Assembly: GCA_964612555.1 (NCBI GenBank)
Contig: CAZTBW010000001.1
Span: 124,001 to 188,000 of the forward strand
Source: DAOLCO01 sp964612555
Lineage (GTDB): Bacteria > Bdellovibrionota_C > UBA2361 > SZUA-149 > DAOLCO01
Direction of reading: 5' to 3'
DNA: 64,000 bases
In this document: positions 1 through 8,996 of the stretch, in pieces
Layout of the letters: the number at the start of each line of letters is the position of its first letter
Numbering within the stretch: the first letter of the stretch is position 1
Notes under the pieces: generated by a model
What the model was told of the DNA's origin: nothing
Databases searched by the model: none
What the model saw: only the letters and a program-made list of their open reading frames with translations
Program-made: the position numbers and the translations under genes

Positions 1-13
1 GTAATTCAGCCAT
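1..13 (-). CDS. 5' end of a leftward gene, product unknown (partial)
   Basis: Read on the minus strand, an ATG at 13-11 opens a frame beginning M-A-E-L and runs off the left edge. An AAAGGAG ribosome-binding site lies at 21-27, about seven bases upstream, which is good spacing. Only four codons are visible, so no function can be given. The start signal is the only evidence, and it is better than for many confirmed genes in the window. Confidence 0.5.
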
Positions 14-591
14 TTTTTCGACTCCTTTCACATCTATTTTTACTTCAAACCAGCACAGAAATACCCCAAAAGAAAATATCTTGTGCTACTTCTTACAGTT
101 CATACGAATGACATCCTTATCTTAAGAACACCCAGCATTTAGAACGTCCTTAAATAATCCATCAAAACCTCATTCTTCACGTACCGGAGAAATCATATCC
201 CCGGGCAGCTTACCAATCTTAAGCCCCCCGCAAATTGAATTCCCAATTGCAGAAAGCCAGGATTGGCAACGCCTGACTTACAGAGCAACATTCAGACCAG
301 AATCACAAGAGAGAAACAAAGACCCTACTTGTGACAAAATCTTATGCTCATAAGTTCCTCAATTCTATGATGTATGCAAAACCCGGGTTTTTGGCAATTA
401 CAATTATTTTACAATTGTTATAAGAATAGTATCTTATTTGTAGATTTCAATGAGGAAAAACCGGCACAGGGAGCGAAAGAAGTTCCCGCATAATGCTGGT
501 ATTTTGTCGAAATTTTATCCATTGTAGAAAGATAAACCAGTTTATAAAATGGGGAGGTGTTTGATAATTAAATCTTAAGCTAATTAGATGT
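14..591. other. Intergenic spacer between divergent genes
   Basis: About 580 bases separate the leftward partial gene from the rightward histidine kinase gene. No convincing ORF, RNA gene or strong hairpin was seen. The stretch 398-430 is AT-rich and contains a TATAAG (419-424) that could be a -10 element for the kinase gene, but no -35 at good spacing is clear. It should hold divergent promoters for both neighbours. Confidence 0.4.
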
Positions 592-2085
592 ATGCAGTAT
601 TTCCAATCAAGTTTTCCCGTCCTGGTTCTGGATTCCAGTTTTGTCATTCGTGAGGTAAGTAATTCAGCAAAAGAGATATTCGCTTTAGGCGAAAGAATTG
701 TGGGGCGAAGCATTTTCCCCTTTGTTGATCTTGAGGCTGAGTCTTCCATACGAATTCCCAGAGACTTGAAGATAAACTCAAGACAAACAGTTAACGGGGT
801 GGAGATTGATGCCTTGCTGCTTTCCCTTAGCCCATCTTCTCCCGAGTACTCATATCTGCTGATTCTTTCGGCAGATGCAGCAGGGGGTAGTACCGACATT
901 CAAAGCTCCAAGCTGAAGGCTTTAGGAACTCTTGCCGGCGGCATTGCCCATGATTTAAATAATATGCTGATGGCGGTTCTTGGGCATTTATCGTATTTAC
1001 GGATTTCCAATGCAAATCTTAACAATGAATCTCTCCAGGCAGCCGAGGAAGGCGCCCGAATGGCTGCAAAGTTATCTCAGCAGATTCTTGATTTTGCCAG
1101 AAGACAACAGGTGTCTCCGGACAAGATTGATATTTGTCAGGTAATTACTTCTGCCATTCCTCTTTTCTCACCTTCACTTCCGGTTGGTATTGACGTTTCT
1201 TTTAAGGCACTTGATTCCCCTTTGTATGTCTCCATGGATGAGTCTCAGGTCACTCAAATAGTTTTAAATCTCCTTGTTAATGCTCGTGATGCAATGGGAG
1301 AAAGAGGAAAAGTTACCCTGGAGCTTGATCGGCTCAGTTTTAAATCGGGGAAATTAATTAATGGGTTTACTATTGTGCAGGGAGATTATGCCCGAATCCT
1401 CGTAAAGGATACGGGGCATGGAATGTCCGAAGATATAAAAAGCAAGATTTTTGAGCCATTTTTTACTACTAAACGTGGAACGGGTACCGGTCTTGGGCTT
1501 GCTACTGTCTTTTTTCTTATAAAGTCTTTACGTGGTGCCATTGATGTACATAGTGAACCCGGAAAAGGTACCAGTTTTTCGGTATTGCTTCCACTAAGTG
1601 ATGTATATGAAATGTCGGATTCCTTACCGATAGATAAAATAGTTGGCAGTTCATCATCAAACTCAAAAATTGAATTTGCCAGGAATATTTCTAAAGAAGG
1701 GGAGAACACTCCTTCTCAGATATTTAAAATCCTTGTTGTTGACGATGAAGATGCCGTTCGTATGGTACTTCAAAAAAGCCTTGAATTATTGGGGTACGAA
1801 GTCTTGACTGCTGAAAGTGGAGCCGATGCACTCACACTTTTTTCAGAATCGTTCCAGGATATTTCGCTCGTGGTGATGGACATGATAATGCCTCATATGC
1901 CCGGACATGAACTTTTTTATGAACTTAAGAAACTAGACCCATCAGTAAAGGTTCTAATATCATCGGGGTATTCCTCTGATGGCAAAACTCAGGAATTGTT
2001 ATCAAATGGAGCACGTGGGTTTATTCAAAAACCTTTTGCGATTGAAGAACTGGCACTCGAAGTTGAACGCTGCCTGTCATCCTGA
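592..2085 (+). CDS. Hybrid sensor histidine kinase with C-terminal receiver domain (PAS-HisKA-HATPase-REC)
   Basis: A 497-residue cytoplasmic sensor kinase. Residues 1-95 look like a PAS fold. A HisKA motif AGGIAHDLNN follows with the phosphorylated His at 120. The ATPase domain carries an N-box (LLVNARDAM), G1 (DTGHGMS), F-box (FEPFFTTK) and G2 (GTGLGLAT). The C-terminal 120 residues are a receiver with acidic pair (VVDDED), acceptor Asp in VVMDMIMP and Lys in QKPF. There is no transmembrane segment, so the signal is probably cytosolic. The start is uncertain: ATG 592 lacks a close ribosome-binding site, and the upstream frame closes at 562-567. The HAD phosphatase gene begins ten bases downstream, suggesting an operon. 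The NtrB-like core plus receiver suggests phosphorelay or feedback; the partner is unknown. Confidence 0.9.
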   Translation: MQYFQSSFPVLVLDSSFVIREVSNSAKEIFALGERIVGRSIFPFVDLEAESSIRIPRDLKINSRQTVNGVEIDALLLSLSPSSPEYSYLLILSADAAGGSTDIQSSKLKALGTLAGGIAHDLNNMLMAVLGHLSYLRISNANLNNESLQAAEEGARMAAKLSQQILDFARRQQVSPDKIDICQVITSAIPLFSPSLPVGIDVSFKALDSPLYVSMDESQVTQIVLNLLVNARDAMGERGKVTLELDRLSFKSGKLINGFTIVQGDYARILVKDTGHGMSEDIKSKIFEPFFTTKRGTGTGLGLATVFFLIKSLRGAIDVHSEPGKGTSFSVLLPLSDVYEMSDSLPIDKIVGSSSSNSKIEFARNISKEGENTPSQIFKILVVDDEDAVRMVLQKSLELLGYEVLTAESGADALTLFSESFQDISLVVMDMIMPHMPGHELFYELKKLDPSVKVLISSGYSSDGKTQELLSNGARGFIQKPFAIEELALEVERCLSS

Positions 2086-2094
2086 GCACCTCGA

Positions 2095-2739
2095 ATGAGT
2101 AAGTATTTTCTTATCATAGACTGCGATGGGACTTTGGTAGACACCAGTCAGGACATTATTAATTCTCTAAATCACGCTTTATCCTCTTTTAATTTCCCCA
2201 CCTACTCCAGAGATGAAGCGCTGGAATATGTTGGTCATGGCGTATATCCACTTATAAAAGAAAGGACAGCAGGTAAAAAGCTTGATGAAGTCATTACGTG
2301 CTTTAAGGTGACGTATTCATCCAGACTGACTGAATCAAGTAAGATATACCCTGGTTGGGAAAAAGTCTTTTCGGTATCTGAAAAGGAACGTACCGTGATA
2401 CTTTCAAATAAACCTCAGGAGTTCCTTGATGCAATTGTCTCAAAGCTGAAACTTGATAGTGTATGCACTGCATGGTTTGGGAGGGAGGCGTTTAAAGAGT
2501 GTAAACCATCTCCGGTTCCTGTACAAATGATACTTTCAAAATTTAATGTGTCAAAATCAGATGCTATAATTGTTGGTGATACGTCATCAGATATTTTGTC
2601 CGGAAAAAAAGCAGGGATAGGAACTGTTGCGGCTCTTTATGGCTATTCAAAGAGGGAGGATTTGTTACCTCTTGCTCCTGATTATGTTATTGAGAAGCCT
2701 GAGGATTTAATTCTCACTATTACTGAAAGGGGAAAGTAA
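2095..2739 (+). CDS. HAD-superfamily phosphatase, phosphoglycolate phosphatase-like
   Basis: A 214-residue HAD hydrolase. Motif I is DCDGTLVD near the N-terminus (nucleophile Asp and acid/base Asp), motif II a Ser in ILSNKP, motif III Lys in CKPSP, and motif IV VGDTSSD. The helical cap between motifs I and II matches the Gph/PGP subfamily, which hydrolyses 2-phosphoglycolate or similar small phosphoesters. Length is normal. It follows the histidine kinase by nine bases, and its stop overlaps the anmK start (TAATG). Substrate cannot be fixed from sequence; pyrophosphatase PpaX-like or other phosphatase activity is possible. Confidence 0.85.
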   Translation: MSKYFLIIDCDGTLVDTSQDIINSLNHALSSFNFPTYSRDEALEYVGHGVYPLIKERTAGKKLDEVITCFKVTYSSRLTESSKIYPGWEKVFSVSEKERTVILSNKPQEFLDAIVSKLKLDSVCTAWFGREAFKECKPSPVPVQMILSKFNVSKSDAIIVGDTSSDILSGKKAGIGTVAALYGYSKREDLLPLAPDYVIEKPEDLILTITERGK

Positions 2740-3944
2740 TGAATAAAATGAGTCGACTTCTTGAAGTTTCGAGGAAATCATCCAGGCGTATTATTGGTCT
2801 TATGTCCGGGATGAGTATGGACGGGGTTGATCTTGCGCTGGTTAACATTTCAGGGAGATACCCTGATCTGAAAATTACTCTTGAAGATGCAGATTATTCC
2901 CCATATCCTCCGGAATTAATTGAGAAGCTTCGATGCATTTCTCATACTTCATCTACTTCGAATCACCCGACAGGATTATTATCCCAAGCTAATTTCGAAG
3001 TGGCTATCTGCTTTTCTGATCTGGTTAATTCTTTTTTGAAGAAGAAAAAAATATCTTCTGATGAGGTTGATGCAATAGGTTCTCACGGACAGACGGTTTA
3101 TCACTCAACATCAGATTCTGACCCCGTACATTCAACTTTACAGATTGGTTCAGGCTCCCTGATTGCCCAAAGGACTGGAATTTTGACCGTATATAATTTC
3201 AGGGAACGTGATCTTGCTGCAAATGGTCTGGGAGCACCTCTTGTGCCACTGGTTGATTATTTATTATTCAGGGAAACTGCCAGTGTAAAAACCTATACAA
3301 ACCTTGGCAGCATTGCAAATGTTACGCTTATCCCGGAAAAGAGTGAAGATGTTCTCGCTTTTGATATTGGTCCTGCCAATATGCCTATAGATTTTTTTGT
3401 TAGAAAGATCCCCGGTGATACTATCGGGTATGACAGAGATTCTTACTATTCTCTTCAAGGAAAGGTCATAGAACCTATGCTGAGGGAATTACTTTCGCAC
3501 GAGTTCTTCTTGAAACTACCTCCAAAAAGCCTTGGATTCAGAGAATTCGGACATGAAAATCTCGAAGTGTTCTATAATAAATATTTTTCTGATAATCACT
3601 TTGATCTTGTTCGAACAGCCGTGGAGTTATGTGCTGAGTCCGTTGCACAGGGGTTTAATAATTTTGTTATTCCCGAAATAAAGTCTCTTGGGTACTCATC
3701 TCTTAAAGAATGTGTCTTTACCGGTGGTGGTTCAAAAAACAAACTCCTGATAGATCGTTTTTCCAGTTTGTTACCTGGCATCCCCGTATCTGCCTTAAGT
3801 GAGTCTGACAGTAAGTTCTCAGATGCCAAGGAGGCTTTAGCGTTTGCAGTTCTTGCAAATGAACTTCTTAGTGGAAGGGCAGGGTCTCTACCAAAGGTAA
3901 CGGGTGTAGAGGCAGGTACATTACTAGGCTGCATCTGCCCTTAG
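2739..3944 (+). CDS. anmK: Anhydro-N-acetylmuramic acid kinase
   Basis: A 401-residue AnmK, slightly longer than the usual 370-390. The enzyme opens and phosphorylates 1,6-anhydro-MurNAc to MurNAc-6-phosphate during cell-wall recycling. The signature GLMSGMSMDGVD lies near residue 21, followed by GSHGQTVYH, the DIGPAN metal/substrate motif and FTGGGSKN near the C-terminus. The ATG overlaps the preceding stop codon, so translation is probably coupled. A 7-bp hairpin (3935-3951) spans the stop codon but lacks a T tract. Alternative in-frame ATG 2748 is possible. The presence of anmK implies peptidoglycan recycling in this organism. Confidence 0.93.
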   Translation: MNKMSRLLEVSRKSSRRIIGLMSGMSMDGVDLALVNISGRYPDLKITLEDADYSPYPPELIEKLRCISHTSSTSNHPTGLLSQANFEVAICFSDLVNSFLKKKKISSDEVDAIGSHGQTVYHSTSDSDPVHSTLQIGSGSLIAQRTGILTVYNFRERDLAANGLGAPLVPLVDYLLFRETASVKTYTNLGSIANVTLIPEKSEDVLAFDIGPANMPIDFFVRKIPGDTIGYDRDSYYSLQGKVIEPMLRELLSHEFFLKLPPKSLGFREFGHENLEVFYNKYFSDNHFDLVRTAVELCAESVAQGFNNFVIPEIKSLGYSSLKECVFTGGGSKNKLLIDRFSSLLPGIPVSALSESDSKFSDAKEALAFAVLANELLSGRAGSLPKVTGVEAGTLLGCICP

Positions 3945-4012
3945 AGGGCAGCGCCTTTACATAAAGCTTATCTTGTAGTAAATACCTCTGAAATAACCAC
4001 TTATAGTGCCAT

Positions 4013-4297
4013 ATGTCACAAATAAAAAAGTACTTTCCTTTCAACATATTATTCCCAAAAGAAAGAAAAAAGAGGGGATACCCTGGGGTTTTTCGTTACT
4101 GTAACTCATGCAAAAATTATTATTACGTTACCAGTATTGAGCTTTTGTTTTTTACCATGCAGAACTCCGCAGGACCTGCGATATGTAGAACTTGTAAGTT
4201 TTCTTCCACTGCTGATTCTCGTGATTCTCGAGGTGGGGCTGTGATGCCTGCTATTCTTGAGAGACCTGAACCGGTTCCTACACTGAAAGCAATGTAG
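4013..4297 (+). CDS. Small zinc-ribbon-like hypothetical protein
   Basis: A 94-residue basic protein with two Cys-x2-Cys pairs (CNSC near residue 30 and CRTC near residue 58) spaced like a zinc ribbon. I do not recognise the family. An upstream in-frame TAG at 4004 fixes ATG 4013 as the first usable start. It sits between anmK and hflX with a 19-base gap to hflX, on the same strand, so co-transcription is likely. No clear ribosome-binding site is seen. The paired cysteines and operon position make it more likely real than a chance frame. Confidence 0.6.
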   Translation: MSQIKKYFPFNILFPKERKKRGYPGVFRYCNSCKNYYYVTSIELLFFTMQNSAGPAICRTCKFSSTADSRDSRGGAVMPAILERPEPVPTLKAM

Positions 4298-4316
4298 CTT
4301 AAATTCAAGACGAACT

Positions 4317-6065
4317 ATGCCATTATCTGGGCGATTATCGGGTGAGTTAAAGGGAATTTCCTCTGCTGACAGGACAGTACTTGAGAAGCTGCTTAAAAAG
4401 AAACTTAAGAGTACTGAAATAATTGATCAGGAGACAGCAAAAAGGATTGCTCTTCTGGTGCAGCGCCTGAGAAGGTCTATTGCTCTTCTTGTTGGAAGAG
4501 ATGGGGTCATCTCACATCTTATAGTTGGTACTAAACAAAGGGTGTATCTCCCTGATCTTGGCAGGTTTCGATCGGGTGATTCACGACTTCGACGACTCCG
4601 TTTGCTTGTTTTCATGCCTGAATCGGCACTTGAATTTGATAATATCCCTTTACAAAAACGAGCTCTTGTTCCCAGAATACCAGCCGATTTTATTACAGAT
4701 CTTGAAAAACTGCGTCTTGATCTTGTTTGTGTTGCTTCTGTTACAGAAGACGGCTTACCGGGAGCGGCTTCCATTGCTCATCTTGATCTGATTGAACATT
4801 CAAAAACAGGGCGAAAAACTGAAGTTCAATATCGTTTTGAAGCGTCACTTATACATTCCGAGATACGTTTTAATTCATTTATTTCCGAACTCGAAAAAAG
4901 ATTCAGCGTAAGGTACCAAAAACAGTCTCGGGAAACTCAGGCAAACTCGGCAATTCTTGTCGGGGTATATACCACTCTGGATACTGACCCCGAATATTCC
5001 ATGAATGAACTTCAGGAACTCTGTCGAACTGCCGGCGTGGCTGTTTCGGATATTTTTATTCAAAAACGCTCACGTATCGACCCAAAAACGGTCTTGGGAA
5101 AAGGAAAGATAGAAGAGATAGTTCTACTTGCCCTTGATCTTGGGGCAGAACTTTTACTTTTTGACTGTGAATTAAGCCCCAGTCAGCTTCGTGCAATTAC
5201 CAGAATTACTGAACTTAAAGTGATAGATCGAAGCATGCTTATTCTCGATATTTTTGCTCAACGAGCAAAAAGTGCCGAGGGGAAGCTTCAGGTTGAGTTG
5301 GCTCAGTTAAAATACAGTTTACCCCGATTGACCGAAAAAGATTCCGGTTTAAGTCGACTTACCGGAGGTATCGGAGGAAGGGGACCGGGAGAAACCAAGC
5401 TTGAAATTTCAAGAAGAAGAGTGCGGGATCGTATTTCGTTTCTTGAAAACAAGATTGATTCTATTTCTCAGCAAAGAAGCCTCAGGCGGGATAAAAGAAA
5501 AGTGCGTGGAGTCCCTGTTATTGCAATTATTGGATATACCAATGCGGGAAAATCAACACTCCTAAACACCATTACCAAAGGTAATGTACTTACTGAAAAC
5601 AAGCTTTTTGCTACACTTGACCCTTCCAGTCGGAGAATGAGATTTCCAAATGAGAAGGAAGTTGTATTTGTTGATACCGTTGGTTTCATACGAAACCTTC
5701 CTGATGAACTTATTGGCGCCTTCAGGGCTACTCTTGAAGAAGTAGGGGAAGCTGATCTTTTACTTCATGTCGTTGATGCTTCATATCATGATCTTCGGCG
5801 TCATATTCAGGTAGTAGATGAAACGCTTGAAGCGCTCGGGTTTAGCGATAAAGAAAAAATTCTTATTTTAAATAAAGTTGACCTTTTAAGTTCAATTGAA
5901 AGAACTTCCCTGATTAATTCCCTTGATGGCATTCCAGTGTCTGCCACCAGCAGAGAAGGGATACCTGAACTTCTAAAGGTAGTAATTGATAAATTAAATG
6001 TATCTTTCTCAGGTGCTGATCCCGGGGGTTTCCTTGATTATTCTTCAGGAGTTCTTGACCTTTAG
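4317..6065 (+). CDS. hflX: GTPase HflX (long form)
   Basis: A 582-residue HflX, longer than the roughly 430-residue E. coli form. HflX is a ribosome-associated GTPase that splits or rescues stalled 70S ribosomes under stress. The HflX N-terminal domain starts near residue 210 (LVGVYTT, VLGKGKIEEI), followed by the Gly-rich linker GGIGGRGPGETKLE. The G domain has G1 GYTNAGKS (near 404), G3 DTVGFIRNLP (near 452) and G4 NKVD (near 518). The extra 200 N-terminal residues resemble the long form with an added domain seen in some deltaproteobacteria. It is the last gene of the rightward run before tRNA-Cys. Confidence 0.93.
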   Translation: MPLSGRLSGELKGISSADRTVLEKLLKKKLKSTEIIDQETAKRIALLVQRLRRSIALLVGRDGVISHLIVGTKQRVYLPDLGRFRSGDSRLRRLRLLVFMPESALEFDNIPLQKRALVPRIPADFITDLEKLRLDLVCVASVTEDGLPGAASIAHLDLIEHSKTGRKTEVQYRFEASLIHSEIRFNSFISELEKRFSVRYQKQSRETQANSAILVGVYTTLDTDPEYSMNELQELCRTAGVAVSDIFIQKRSRIDPKTVLGKGKIEEIVLLALDLGAELLLFDCELSPSQLRAITRITELKVIDRSMLILDIFAQRAKSAEGKLQVELAQLKYSLPRLTEKDSGLSRLTGGIGGRGPGETKLEISRRRVRDRISFLENKIDSISQQRSLRRDKRKVRGVPVIAIIGYTNAGKSTLLNTITKGNVLTENKLFATLDPSSRRMRFPNEKEVVFVDTVGFIRNLPDELIGAFRATLEEVGEADLLLHVVDASYHDLRRHIQVVDETLEALGFSDKEKILILNKVDLLSSIERTSLINSLDGIPVSATSREGIPELLKVVIDKLNVSFSGADPGGFLDYSSGVLDL

Positions 6066-6133
6066 CCATCCTGAGGTTATTTCCTTTGTGCTATTTTCTT
6101 GAAATTTCTGTAGAATGTCTTTTTTAAGAATGG

Positions 6134-6208
<75 letters not shown>

Positions 6209-6216
6209 AATAGTCA

Positions 6217-6534
6217 TTAGGCAGGAATAACACTTAGAACTGCTTTGGATCTTGTTCGAGGCTTCTCGCGGATGATGATTTCAACATCTTGATGTAAGGC
6301 ATTTAGAAAGCGAAAAAGTCTGTCTGTAGAAAAATCCTTTAATTGTCCCCGAAGAAGCTTTGAGATTTTTGGCTGGTCAATACCAAGTAAAGAAGCTGCC
6401 TGAGCCTGAGTAATATTTTGCTTTTCAATAATTTCTGCAATACGCTGAGCAAGGCGAGATTTTGCAAGAGCTTCTTCTGCATCAGGATAGCCAAGATCGG
6501 CAAACACATTACCACTGCTCTTTTCAACTGCCAT
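6217..6534 (-). CDS. HigA-like antitoxin, XRE/helix-turn-helix
   Basis: A helix-turn-helix protein of about 105 residues. The segment ITQAQAASLLGIDQPKISKL is a classical HTH. The N-terminus after ATG 6534 (MAVEKSSGNVFADLG) matches family members, so I prefer this start over ATG 6582, which would overlap the toxin gene by 32 bases. In this family the antitoxin binds the toxin and represses the operon. It is the second gene of a toxin-first pair, 16 bases after the toxin stop, as in HigBA systems. It ends next to tRNA-Cys, a common site for acquired modules. Confidence 0.87.
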   Translation of the reverse strand: MAVEKSSGNVFADLGYPDAEEALAKSRLAQRIAEIIEKQNITQAQAASLLGIDQPKISKLLRGQLKDFSTDRLFRFLNALHQDVEIIIREKPRTRSKAVLSVIPA

Positions 6535-6550
6535 ATCTTTCTTTTTTATT

Positions 6551-6928
6551 TTATTTCCTTTTGTTTTTATTCCATTCGGCATAATGTTTTTCAGCTTTTT
6601 TTAAGCGATCCTTTATCAAGTCAATTTCATGTTTAGGCGTTTTGATACCTTTCTTCGATTTTTTCTGAAATGAGTGAAGAACATACACTGCGCCAGAGAA
6701 GCGTACTGTGTACACCGCTCGGTACGTATCACCATCATAGTTCTCCACGATTTCAAGCACGTTTGCACCTCCGAACCCGGAAAAAGGTTTAGCATCTTGA
6801 TGTTTCTTTCTCTGCTGAGCAATATCAAGTGCATGACCCATGACATCCTGCACTTGCTCAGGAAACTCCTTAAGATCACGCTTTGATGACCCAACCCAAA
6901 AAAGTGGCTTTCTTTCATCCAGCTTCAT
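6551..6928 (-). CDS. RelE/HigB-like toxin (phage Gp49-like family)
   Basis: A 125-residue basic protein of the RelE/ParE superfamily, phage-derived Gp49-like (HigB-type) branch. Visible landmarks are WVGSSKRDLKEFP at the N-terminus, KPFSGFGG, YRAVYTVRF and VLHSFQKKSKKGIKTP, which is the characteristic C-terminal block. Members are usually ribosome-dependent mRNA endonucleases neutralised by the downstream HTH antitoxin. The toxin-before-antitoxin order agrees with HigBA organisation. The gene looks intact. Activity and target are inferred from family only. Confidence 0.87.
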   Translation of the reverse strand: MKLDERKPLFWVGSSKRDLKEFPEQVQDVMGHALDIAQQRKKHQDAKPFSGFGGANVLEIVENYDGDTYRAVYTVRFSGAVYVLHSFQKKSKKGIKTPKHEIDLIKDRLKKAEKHYAEWNKNKRK

Positions 6929-7269
6929 ATTATGCCATTTTTAGCATGTTTTTTCAAGTCCTTTTCAAGAAGGCTTTGAAAAACACTAAGTAGTTAAATT
7001 TAAATGGAAAATTACAATTTTACTCTTTACTGATGCAGATGGGCTTTTCTTAAAGTAATTCCAATTGATTATCGCGCAATAAAACTTGACGACCTGCTGG
7101 GAACAGGAATATTTGAAGAAAATTACTTAGATAATTCCAGATATTAAAAATCCTGGCACCAAAAAGAGCATAATTAGTATGCTTGTATTCCCCTTTCCAC
7201 TGGGGTATTAAGAATGAGCGGATTTTGGTTAATTATGGATTATGACTAAATAAAGGGAAGAAAATTGTT
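6929..7269. other. Intergenic region with possible decayed coding sequence
   Basis: No intact gene. On the + strand, around 7040-7147, a frame without a start reads ...VIPIDYRAIKLDDLLG... and closes at TAA 7145-7147. Just upstream a different frame reads LFTDADGLFLK before a stop. The pair could be a frameshifted gene relic, but it is short and unrecognised. The right end should contain the ferredoxin promoter; AAGGGAAG at 7254-7261 is its ribosome-binding site. No repeat of the tRNA-Cys 3' end was found here. Confidence 0.3.
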
Positions 7270-7602
7270 ATGGCGTATGTTGTGACTGAACCTTGTATTG
7301 GTACCAAGGATCGTTCTTGTGTGGAGGTATGCCCGGTAGACTGTTTTTACAATTTTGCAAACGATGAATTGAATAAAAAAGTTTCTAAAGAACCTGCTTC
7401 CGATGGAGACGTTGGAATGTTGGTGATTCATCCTGATGAGTGCATTCACTGTGGTGCCTGTGAACCGGAGTGTCCGGTAGAGGCAATTTATGAGGATAGC
7501 GACGTGCCTGATAAATGGGCTGAATACGTTGGCATTAATGAAAAAGTAACGGCAGAATTTTCTCCGGAAGAACTTGATACGAACAGGGTTACTGCCAAGT
7601 GA
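7270..7602 (+). CDS. fdxA: 7Fe-type ferredoxin (3Fe-4S / 4Fe-4S)
   Basis: A 110-residue soluble electron carrier. The first cluster region has Cys in CIGTKDRSCVEVCPVDC, with the longer gap typical of a 3Fe-4S site. The second is CIHCGACEPECPVEA, a standard 4Fe-4S motif whose last Cys-Pro belongs to the first cluster by convention. The length and the C-terminal extension fit the 7Fe FdxA family. A clear AAGGGAAG lies upstream. It precedes purA by 63 bases; no functional link is evident. Confidence 0.92.
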   Translation: MAYVVTEPCIGTKDRSCVEVCPVDCFYNFANDELNKKVSKEPASDGDVGMLVIHPDECIHCGACEPECPVEAIYEDSDVPDKWAEYVGINEKVTAEFSPEELDTNRVTAK

Positions 7603-7665
7603 CGTCGTTACAGTTAAGGCGATTTTTTTAGTTATAATCTTTATCTAATACGAAATGAGGAACCT

Positions 7666-8985
7666 ATGCCGGTAGTTATAATAGTTGGTGCCCAGTGGGG
7701 AGATGAAGGGAAGGGTAAAGTGGTTGATTATCTGACCGAACACGCTGATGTGGTGGTTCGTTTTCAGGGCGGTAACAACGCAGGACATACCGTTATTGTG
7801 GATGGTAAAAAAACTGCACTTAGCATAATCCCTTCGGGAATTCTGCACGAAAACTCAAGATGTCTGCTCGCTTCGGGAATGGTGCTTGACCCGGAAATAT
7901 TTATAAAAGAACTTTTTTCACTTGAAGAAAAAGGGATAGCAGTTACTCCTGAACGACTCGGTATATCAGGCGAAATTCCACTGATCATGCCCTATCACCC
8001 AGCAATAGATGCAGAGAGAGAACGACTGAGACTGGCACTGGAAACCCAGATCGGGACTACTAAGAAGGGCATTGGACCTGCCTATGAAGACTCGGTATCA
8101 AGAGATGGGATACGGGTAGCAGATCTGGCAGATCCGCTTCGTTTAAAAGAACTTATTGATAGAAATGTAGCCGCGAAAAACAAATACCTCTCATCAGTTC
8201 TTGGCTCAAACATTTCTTTTTCTGCTGAAGAAATTTTGGAAAAATATATTAATTATGCAAATCACCTGGTGCCCTACATCTCAAATGTGAGTGCAGAACT
8301 GGCAAGAGCTCATAAAGAGAATAAATATGTCATTTTTGAAGGCGCTCAAGGGAGTTTGCTGGATATCCACCACGGTACGTACCCTTATGTCACCTCTTCA
8401 TCTACCGTTGCAGGATACGCCTGTGTAAGTGCAGGGTTCAGCCCTCGGCATGTTGATTCTATTGTTGGAATATTTAAAGCATATACAACGAGAGTGGGTG
8501 AGGGTCCTTTTCCAACTGAGGACAGAGGAGAGGAGGGAGATCGTTTACGTACTATTGGGCATGAATTCGGCACTGTTACGGGTCGCCCGAGAAGGTGTGG
8601 CTGGTTCGATGTGGTTGCTGCAAAAAGGGCTATCCGAATCAATGGTATTGATACCATGATTTTTGTTAAGCTTGATGTGCTTTCCGGCTTTAAAAAAATA
8701 AAAATCGGAACGCACTATCTTCTGGATGGTGCCCCGATTGATGATATTCCGTTGATGCACGCAGATTGTGCCCGGGTTGAAGTGTTTTATGAAGAACTTG
8801 AGGGGTGGGAAGAGGATATTACCAAAGTGAAATCTTATGGAGAGCTTCCCAGACAGACCAGAGCGTTTATGGAGCGAGTAAGTGAACTTGTAGGCGTTGA
8901 GATAAGCGGTTTTTCAGTTGGTCCGGAGAGAAATCAAACATTTATTACCAGTGAGAGATTACTCTCCTATTCAAAGAACTTGTAA
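7666..8985 (+). CDS. purA: Adenylosuccinate synthetase
   Basis: A 439-residue enzyme that converts IMP, aspartate and GTP to adenylosuccinate, the first committed step to AMP. The P-loop-like GAQWGDEGKGKVVDYL is at the N-terminus with catalytic Asp, followed by GGNNAGHT with catalytic His. Further landmarks are TTKKGIGPAY, FEGAQGSLLD and GRPRRCGWFD. Length is normal. GAGGAA lies just upstream of the ATG. It is closely followed (11 bases) by the receiver-LpxC gene, so purine and cell-envelope genes may share a transcript. Confidence 0.97.
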   Translation: MPVVIIVGAQWGDEGKGKVVDYLTEHADVVVRFQGGNNAGHTVIVDGKKTALSIIPSGILHENSRCLLASGMVLDPEIFIKELFSLEEKGIAVTPERLGISGEIPLIMPYHPAIDAERERLRLALETQIGTTKKGIGPAYEDSVSRDGIRVADLADPLRLKELIDRNVAAKNKYLSSVLGSNISFSAEEILEKYINYANHLVPYISNVSAELARAHKENKYVIFEGAQGSLLDIHHGTYPYVTSSSTVAGYACVSAGFSPRHVDSIVGIFKAYTTRVGEGPFPTEDRGEEGDRLRTIGHEFGTVTGRPRRCGWFDVVAAKRAIRINGIDTMIFVKLDVLSGFKKIKIGTHYLLDGAPIDDIPLMHADCARVEVFYEELEGWEEDITKVKSYGELPRQTRAFMERVSELVGVEISGFSVGPERNQTFITSERLLSYSKNL

Positions 8986-8996
8986 GGATTATATAC

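Noticed and set aside
3935..3951. Terminator after anmK
   Set aside because: A 7-bp stem with a 3-base loop spans the stop codon but no T tract follows, and the genes continue on the same strand.
4525..4791. Second frame inside hflX and similar long antisense frames inside purA, smc, guaA and others
   Set aside because: They lie within well-supported genes, have no matching start signals and do not resemble any protein family.
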